Positions 5,386 through 8,271 of a stretch of 8,271 nt of DNA are shown here, one piece after another. Position 1 is the stretch's first letter. Each line of letters starts with the position of its first letter. A model generated the notes under the pieces. It did no database searches. It was not told where the DNA came from and worked only from the letters and a program-made list of their open reading frames with translations. Both the position numbers and the translations under genes were made by a program. Location: the NCBI GenBank assembly GCA_022710815.1, contig JAKLGF010000016.1, positions 1 to 8,271 on the forward strand, given 5' to 3'. The DNA comes from Patescibacteria group bacterium. Its GTDB lineage: Bacteria > Patescibacteriota > Minisyncoccia > Minisyncoccales > JAGOPM01.

Positions 5386-6615
5386 TTAATAGCCCATTTT
5401 CTGGAGAACCTTGGCAGCAATATCAGTCATTGTTAGAAGTTCTGCTTTGATTGAATCAACTCCCTTAGAAAGGTTCCACATATTAGTATAGATGACATAG
5501 GTGGTTTGATTGTCGGGATTGTAAATCATGTTACTTAAATATCCCTCATGAGCACCACTATGACCATAGCCCCAGCCTGGGATATATACTATTCCCAAAC
5601 CATAGGTTGAATTCAAATCATCATTACGAGCAGCTCCATCCATCATTTGTTTAACTGTTTCTTTGCTTAATCCTGCTTGGCCAGAAAAAAACTTCTTGCT
5701 CCAATTAGCTAATTCTATTGGAGTAGAATAAATACTTCCTTCTGCTACATTGGCTGATAAATTAGAAATTGTTACTTCTTCTGTTTGGCCATTAGCCCAG
5801 ACATATCCTTTTGTAAAAGGTTCTGGTAATGATTGATCAGAACCATCAAAGACTACTTTTGAGTCAACCATTTTTCCAGGGACAAGAAATTCTTTAGTAA
5901 TGAAGTCGGAATATGATTGACCAGAGACTCTTTCAATTATTTTTCCTAATATGACATAGCCAGTATTGGAATAATGATAATTTGTTCCTGGAGCCCAGTA
6001 GGATAGTTGATTATTTGAATTAACTCCAATTAATTCCTCAAAAGTGAAGGTATGCTTGGGATCTGACCTCTGAATGTATTGGATATAGCTATCATTGAGA
6101 TAGGGTTTATTGGCTGTGTATTGATTATTAGGAATGGCATCATTAGCCATATCAAAGATTCCAGCTCTGTGCATTAAGAGCATTCTGATAGTAATATCTT
6201 TTTTGTAAGGGAGATTGTAATTGGGTTCGTCTGGAAGGTAAGTAATATTAGTACCTGGGATATTGTCAGTTATTTTATCATCAATATTTAATAATCCTCT
6301 TTCTTGCAAAAGCATTATTCCAGAAGCAGTAAAGATTTTAGAAATACTAGCAATGCGAAAACGGGAATTGTTGGTAACATTGCTTTCCATGTCAGAGGTG
6401 AGAAAATAGTTACCTCTAGGAGAAAGAATTTGCATGGCTAGTCCGCCAGTAAAATTAGGTTTATCTTTTTTGTAGGCCTGCCACTCTTCTTGAAAAACAG
6501 ACTTTAAATCATCTTGAGTAAAAGGAGGTCTGACAGCAAAGAAGAAGGCAAAGATAAGGATGGGGACAATTATGGAGATAATAGGGTATTTTTCAAGGAT
6601 GCTTTTTTTCTTCAT
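5386..6615 (-). CDS. membrane-anchored serine hydrolase, beta-lactamase/DD-peptidase fold
   Basis: The 409-residue product has a lysine-rich start (MKKKS), one membrane helix (about 11-29) with no lipobox cysteine or clear signal-peptidase site, and an extracytoplasmic class C beta-lactamase-like domain. The active-site motifs are in order: S90-I-S-K93 (nucleophile Ser and Lys), Y215-S-N217 (YxN) and H352-S-G354 (in place of KTG). ITIRMLLMHRAGI (141-153) and LANWSKKFF (302-310) are also typical of the family. Relatives include D-alanyl-D-alanine carboxypeptidases, esterases and amidases, and HxG in place of KTG is common among the non-lactamase members. A peptidoglycan or other envelope substrate seems likelier than antibiotic resistance, but specificity cannot be read from sequence. 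It is a single-gene unit with its own promoter and terminator. The ATG at 6615 is the natural start, and there is no Shine-Dalgarno. Confidence 0.9.
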   Translation of the reverse strand: MKKKSILEKYPIISIIVPILIFAFFFAVRPPFTQDDLKSVFQEEWQAYKKDKPNFTGGLAMQILSPRGNYFLTSDMESNVTNNSRFRIASISKIFTASGIMLLQERGLLNIDDKITDNIPGTNITYLPDEPNYNLPYKKDITIRMLLMHRAGIFDMANDAIPNNQYTANKPYLNDSYIQYIQRSDPKHTFTFEELIGVNSNNQLSYWAPGTNYHYSNTGYVILGKIIERVSGQSYSDFITKEFLVPGKMVDSKVVFDGSDQSLPEPFTKGYVWANGQTEEVTISNLSANVAEGSIYSTPIELANWSKKFFSGQAGLSKETVKQMMDGAARNDDLNSTYGLGIVYIPGWGYGHSGAHEGYLSNMIYNPDNQTTYVIYTNMWNLSKGVDSIKAELLTMTDIAAKVLQKMGY

Positions 6616-6634
6616 GTTTTTGAGAGCTTATTGT

Positions 6635-6652
6635 TTGTATTATACAATACAA
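6635..6652. repeat. inverted repeat over the hydrolase -10 box
   Basis: TTGTATT (6635-6641) and AATACAA (6646-6652) are perfect 7-base inverted arms around ATAC. The -10 box of the serine hydrolase (6639-6644) lies within it. The position suits a repressor operator, but the sequence is AT-rich, and this could partly reflect the -10 itself. No regulator gene is adjacent. Confidence 0.35.
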
Positions 6653-6667
6653 GCAGAAATTAAAAAA
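6639..6667 (-). promoter_or_regulatory. putative promoter of the serine hydrolase gene
   Basis: A perfect TATAAT (6644-6639, minus strand) is preceded at 17 bases by TTTTTT (6667-6662), a poor -35 that coincides with the T tract of the tRNA-Ser terminator. TG directly abuts the -10 but not at the standard extended -10 spacing. The start would be about 6632, leaving a leader of roughly 17 bases without a Shine-Dalgarno. Confidence 0.5.
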
Positions 6668-6684
6668 TGCCCGATTGGGCATTT
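6662..6684 (-). terminator. intrinsic terminator after tRNA-Ser
   Basis: On the minus strand, AAATGCCC (6684-6677 complement), loop AATC and GGGCATTT form a perfect 8-bp stem that runs into a T tract (to 6662). It starts seven bases past the tRNA-Ser 3' end and insulates the hydrolase gene from tRNA-Ser transcription. Confidence 0.88.
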
Positions 6685-6690
6685 CATGTG

Positions 6691-6777
6691 CGGAGAGGCA
6701 GGGATTTGAACCCTGGAACCACTTTCGCAGTTGACACATTAGCAGTGTGCCGCTTTCGACCACTCAGCCACCTCTCC
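6691..6777 (-). tRNA. tRNA-Ser (anticodon GCT)
   Basis: An 87-base class II tRNA on the minus strand. The acceptor stem GGAGAGG/CCTCTCC pairs 6777-6771 with 6698-6692, and the discriminator is G at 6691. The anticodon stem GCACA/TGTGT holds loop CTGCTAA, giving anticodon GCT, which reads AGC and AGT. The long variable arm AACTGC-GAAA-GTGGTT is diagnostic of serine tRNA. The T arm is CAGGG-TTCAAAT-CCCTG. No CCA is encoded (CAC follows). It has its own promoter and terminator, unlike the two tRNAs placed in front of coding genes. Confidence 0.97.
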
Positions 6778-6787
6778 ATTGTTCCTT

Positions 6788-6816
6788 ATTATTCCTGAAA
6801 AAAGTGAATAAATCAA
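6788..6816 (-). promoter_or_regulatory. putative tRNA-Ser promoter
   Basis: On the minus strand, TTGATT (6816-6811), a 17-base spacer and AATAAT (6793-6788). The -10 ends ten bases before the tRNA, so the start would lie a few bases upstream of the mature 5' end. The -35 partly overlaps an inverted repeat next to the opposing promoter. Confidence 0.5.
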
Positions 6817-6828
6817 GTTTGACTTGAT
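6812..6828. repeat. 7-bp inverted repeat between divergent promoters
   Basis: ATCAAGT (6812-6818), TTG, ACTTGAT (6822-6828): perfect arms. It overlaps the -35 of the minus-strand tRNA-Ser promoter and the -35-like TTGACT of the plus-strand promoter. It could be an operator for the small membrane protein/mscL unit or a chance AT-rich palindrome. It is too AT-rich, with no adjacent T tract, to be a convincing terminator. Confidence 0.3.
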
Positions 6829-6844
6829 AATTTTGTGGTATAAT
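6819..6844 (+). promoter_or_regulatory. extended -10 promoter of the small membrane protein/mscL operon
   Basis: TGG (6836-6838) directly followed by TATAAT (6839-6844) is a textbook extended -10 (TGn-TATAAT). A -35-like TTGACT (6819-6824) is present, but the 14-base spacer is short, so recognition probably rests on the extended -10. The predicted start (about 6850-6852) lies 2-4 bases before the ATG at 6854, implying a leaderless mRNA. Thirteen bases (6833-6845) recur exactly in the promoter at 7582-7594. Confidence 0.75.
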
Positions 6845-6853
6845 AGAGATGAT

Positions 6854-7228
6854 ATGGATCAGAACATTTTTTACAAAATACTTCTCTGGGCTCCCAGGGT
6901 TTTAGCCATAGTCTTCATCATTTTCCTTAGCTTGTTTGCTTTAGATGTTTTTGATATGGGCTATTCGGGTTGGGAATTATTCATTGCCTTGTTTATGCAT
7001 TTATTGCCTTCTATTGGACTGATAATTGCTTTAATTGTGGCTTGGAAAAGAGAATTGTTGGGAGGTATATTATTTTTAGGTTTAGGAATATATATGGCCT
7101 ACAAATTCTTTGGTTTTGCTCCTAGAAGTTTTCCTGTTGTAGCAATACTACTAGCCCCAGTTTTTGTTGTTGGAATAATGTTTGTTATTAATCACTTTTT
7201 ACAAATTAAACAAAAAACAAAAATATGA
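6854..7228 (+). CDS. small four-helix membrane protein of unknown function (possibly DUF7670-like)
   Basis: The 124-residue product is nearly all membrane, with helices at about 12-30, 40-63, 67-85 and 94-113. A WAPR motif sits at the N terminus (12-15), a conserved-looking LFALDVF at the end of helix 1, and AWKRELLGG between helices 2 and 3. The tail is lysine-rich (KQKTKI). This pattern resembles small uncharacterised bacterial membrane proteins that I associate with the DUF7670 family; that link is from memory and tentative. I start it at ATG 6854; an in-frame TTG at 6824 lies upstream of the -10 box and cannot be in the transcript. Its stop overlaps the mscL ATG as ATGA, so the two are almost certainly co-transcribed and translationally coupled. 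A role alongside the mechanosensitive channel is possible but unproven. Confidence 0.85.
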   Translation: MDQNIFYKILLWAPRVLAIVFIIFLSLFALDVFDMGYSGWELFIALFMHLLPSIGLIIALIVAWKRELLGGILFLGLGIYMAYKFFGFAPRSFPVVAILLAPVFVVGIMFVINHFLQIKQKTKI

Positions 7229-7527
7229 AAGGATTCATTGATTTCATTAGGGAACAGGGAGTAGTGGGACTAGCTGTTGGTTTCATTTTAGGTGGTGCAG
7301 TCTCAGGAGTTGTAGCTTCTTTAGTCGACAATATTATTAATCCACTACTGGGAATTATTTTAGGAGCAGCTGGGGATTTGCAAAATTCATATGCTATGGT
7401 TGGGTCAGCCAAAATCATGTGGGGAAGCTTTATTGGAACCTGTATTAATTTCTTAGTAATAGCCTTAGTTGTTTATTACGGAGTCAAAGCAATCGGGTTG
7501 GATAAATTGGATAAAAAGAAGGAATAA
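7225..7527 (+). CDS. mscL: large-conductance mechanosensitive channel MscL (short form)
   Basis: MscL forms a homopentameric pore in the cytoplasmic membrane that opens under membrane tension and releases solutes during hypo-osmotic shock. The 100-residue product has the amphipathic N-terminal helix (MKGFIDFIREQG), pore-lining helix 1 (about 14-43, with GLAVGFILGGAVSGVVASLV and the DNIINPLLG end), a short external loop (about 45-62) and helix 2 (about 66-90, GSFIGTCINFLVIALVVYYGVKA). It ends in KLDKKKE. E. coli MscL has 136 residues; the loop is shorter here and the cytoplasmic C-terminal helical bundle is absent. The aspartate in the VDLAVG segment of the E. coli protein is glycine here (VGLAVG). 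The ATG overlaps the preceding gene's stop (ATGA), and a terminator follows three bases after the stop, closing a two-gene operon. Confidence 0.95.
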   Translation: MKGFIDFIREQGVVGLAVGFILGGAVSGVVASLVDNIINPLLGIILGAAGDLQNSYAMVGSAKIMWGSFIGTCINFLVIALVVYYGVKAIGLDKLDKKKE

Positions 7528-7529
7528 AA

Positions 7530-7555
7530 TTAAAACCGCCTTAGGGCGGTTTTAA
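7530..7555 (+). terminator. intrinsic terminator after mscL
   Basis: CCGCC (7536-7540), loop TTAG and GGCGG (7545-7549) are flanked by AAAA/TTTT and TT/AA, giving a perfect 11-bp stem. The T tract (7550-7553) is only four long and part of the stem. Because of the matching A tract on the other side it could act in both directions, but only plus-strand genes flank it here. Confidence 0.85.
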
Positions 7556-7584
7556 GGTTATTCACACTTTCTAGATTCTTATTG

Positions 7585-7593
7585 TGGTATAAT
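7585..7593 (+). promoter_or_regulatory. extended -10 promoter of the DUF2157 gene
   Basis: TGG-TATAAT (7585-7593) is an extended -10 box. No good -35 is found at 16-18 bases upstream. It sits in a 13-base sequence (7582-7594) identical to that before the small membrane protein gene. The start would be about 7600, nine or so bases before the ATG at 7609. Confidence 0.7.
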
Positions 7594-7608
7594 AAGAAAA
7601 TAAATAAT

Positions 7609-8271
7609 ATGTCTAATCAAGCACTTATTGATTATATTAAATCTTGCTTGGCCGTGGGCAGGACCAAAGATCAGATTTATCGAGATCTTTTGGATAATCA
7701 TCACTCAGTTAATGATATTAATCAGGCCTTCAATGAAATAGAGGGCAAAGAAGCTCCTTTGGCAATTGAGCCCAAAGAAGATTTGGACTCTGCTCAAAAA
7801 AACGCCGTGGGAGTTCTTTCTGTTATTGGAGCAATAGTAGTTGGTCTTGGAGTTTTACTTTTTATTGCTTCTAATTGGCAACAAATTGATAAGTTTGGAA
7901 AAGTGGTCATGCTTGTTGGTTTAATGATCATCTTTTATGTCCTCGGTTGGTTGCTTAAAGAAAAATGGGGGTATATTAAAAGTGGTCAGGCATTATTCTT
8001 GCTTGGCTCAATGGTTTATGGAGGATCAATATTTTTAGTTGCTCAAATTTATAATGTTAGATTACTTTGGCCAGACGGTTTTATTTTATGGATGATTGGA
8101 TGCTTGGTTATGGCTTGGGCACTTGAATACTATCCTTTATATGTATTGGCTGGTATAGTCGGATTGATTTCAGTAATATCCCATCCTTTCTTCATTTTGA
8201 TCAATCCATTGTCTATGATGGATATGTTTTTCTTGACTTCAACTTGTTTTTTTTTTTTGGGGTTGTTTTTT
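7609..8271 (+). CDS. DUF2157-family membrane protein, 3' truncated by window end
   Basis: The frame is open from ATG 7609 to the window end (221 codons), so the C terminus is missing. Residues 1-46 are a soluble helical module (YIKSCLAVGRTKDQIYRDLLDNHHSVNDINQAFNEIE, about 9-45) with the layout 'G-x-(S/T)-x-x-x-I-x-x-x-L ... I-x-x-A', a form often fused to CPR membrane proteins. Then come a charged linker (47-65) and membrane helices at about 66-88, 98-116, 125-147, 153-172 and 175-195. GLGVLLFIASNWQQI (79-93), LLGSMVYGGSIFLVAQIY (131-148) and LLW (152-154) match the DUF2157 pattern of 'iGvlLfiAaNW' and 'lvaQiY'. The function of DUF2157 proteins is unknown. No Shine-Dalgarno precedes the ATG, and the leader is very short. 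The last codons cross a 12-T run, so the final few residues may be unreliable. Confidence 0.85.
   Translation, partial: MSNQALIDYIKSCLAVGRTKDQIYRDLLDNHHSVNDINQAFNEIEGKEAPLAIEPKEDLDSAQKNAVGVLSVIGAIVVGLGVLLFIASNWQQIDKFGKVVMLVGLMIIFYVLGWLLKEKWGYIKSGQALFLLGSMVYGGSIFLVAQIYNVRLLWPDGFILWMIGCLVMAWALEYYPLYVLAGIVGLISVISHPFFILINPLSMMDMFFLTSTCFFFLGLFF
8247..8258. repeat. 12-base poly-T run near the window end
   Basis: Twelve consecutive T, followed within a few bases by GGGG and another six T at the last positions. It lies inside the DUF2157 frame, where it reads as Phe codons in a membrane segment and stays in frame. It may be real or a homopolymer length error at a contig end. Confidence 0.8.

Noticed and set aside
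5386..6615. Reading the serine hydrolase as an antibiotic beta-lactamase
   Set aside because: The third motif is HSG rather than KTG and the protein is membrane-anchored; envelope peptidase or esterase roles are equally or more likely, so resistance should not be inferred.
6824..6853. TTG start adding ten residues to the small membrane protein
   Set aside because: This segment contains the -10 box, so it would not be transcribed from the predicted promoter.
7206..7418. 70-codon minus-strand frame over mscL
   Set aside because: It mirrors the conserved MscL pore helix and is proline/threonine-rich as expected of antisense.
1..8271. UGA recoded as glycine or tryptophan
   Set aside because: TGA ends tsaD and the small membrane gene exactly where the next ATG overlaps, and both proteins have natural lengths, so TGA is a stop.
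1..8271. CRISPR array, insertion sequence, prophage, toxin-antitoxin or defence locus
   Set aside because: No direct repeat series, transposase, terminal inverted repeats, integrase or toxin-like small ORF pair was found; the three tRNAs are intact, with no duplicated 3' fragments marking integration.

Overview
The window looks like chromosomal DNA from a low-GC bacterium of the Candidate Phyla Radiation (Patescibacteria), most likely a Parcubacteria-type lineage. The evidence is the gene mix and protein flavour. TsaD reads APGLEPCLWVG where most bacteria have GPGLxGxLxVG. There is a cellulose-synthase-like membrane glycosyltransferase ending in a WFTPK motif, a very short MscL, and a DUF2157 protein carrying an N-terminal helical module. 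TGA is used as a stop (tsaD and the small gene before mscL), so the code is the standard bacterial one, not the UGA-glycine code of Gracilibacteria/SR1. This placement is inference from family resemblance; no 16S or ribosomal protein gene is present.

Layout. (1) 1-1392, minus strand: tsaD followed by the start of a PrsW-like membrane protease, joined by an ATGA overlap. (2) 1393-1458: a compact divergent promoter region between tsaD and tRNA-Glu. (3) 1459-3089, plus strand: tRNA-Glu(UUC), then a membrane GT2 starting 14 nt after the tRNA. (4) 3091-5317, minus strand: tRNA-Arg(GCG), then recG starting 13 nt after the tRNA. recG converges on the GT2 gene with one base between stop codons, and the GT2 terminator lies inside the recG 3' coding sequence. 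(5) 5357-6615, minus strand: a stand-alone membrane-anchored serine hydrolase of the beta-lactamase/DD-peptidase fold. (6) 6662-6777, minus strand: tRNA-Ser(GCU) with its own terminator. (7) 6854-7527, plus strand: a small four-helix membrane protein overlapping mscL by ATGA, then a terminator. (8) 7609-8271, plus strand: a DUF2157 membrane protein that runs off the window end.

The genes do not form one pathway. TsaD and three tRNAs serve translation, RecG serves replication-fork repair, and the rest are envelope functions (glycosyl transfer, a serine hydrolase, a mechanosensitive channel, membrane proteins of unknown role). I see no mobile element, CRISPR array, toxin-antitoxin pair or defence island, and no convincing undescribed multi-gene system. 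The most notable signal is architectural. Every protein start lacks a Shine-Dalgarno sequence, and predicted leaders are about 0-17 nt. Two mRNAs appear to be produced as tRNA-mRNA dicistrons. The densely packed promoters include a palindromic -35 hexamer apparently shared by two divergent genes, and a terminator is embedded in an opposing gene. No stretch over 300 bases lacks a gene.
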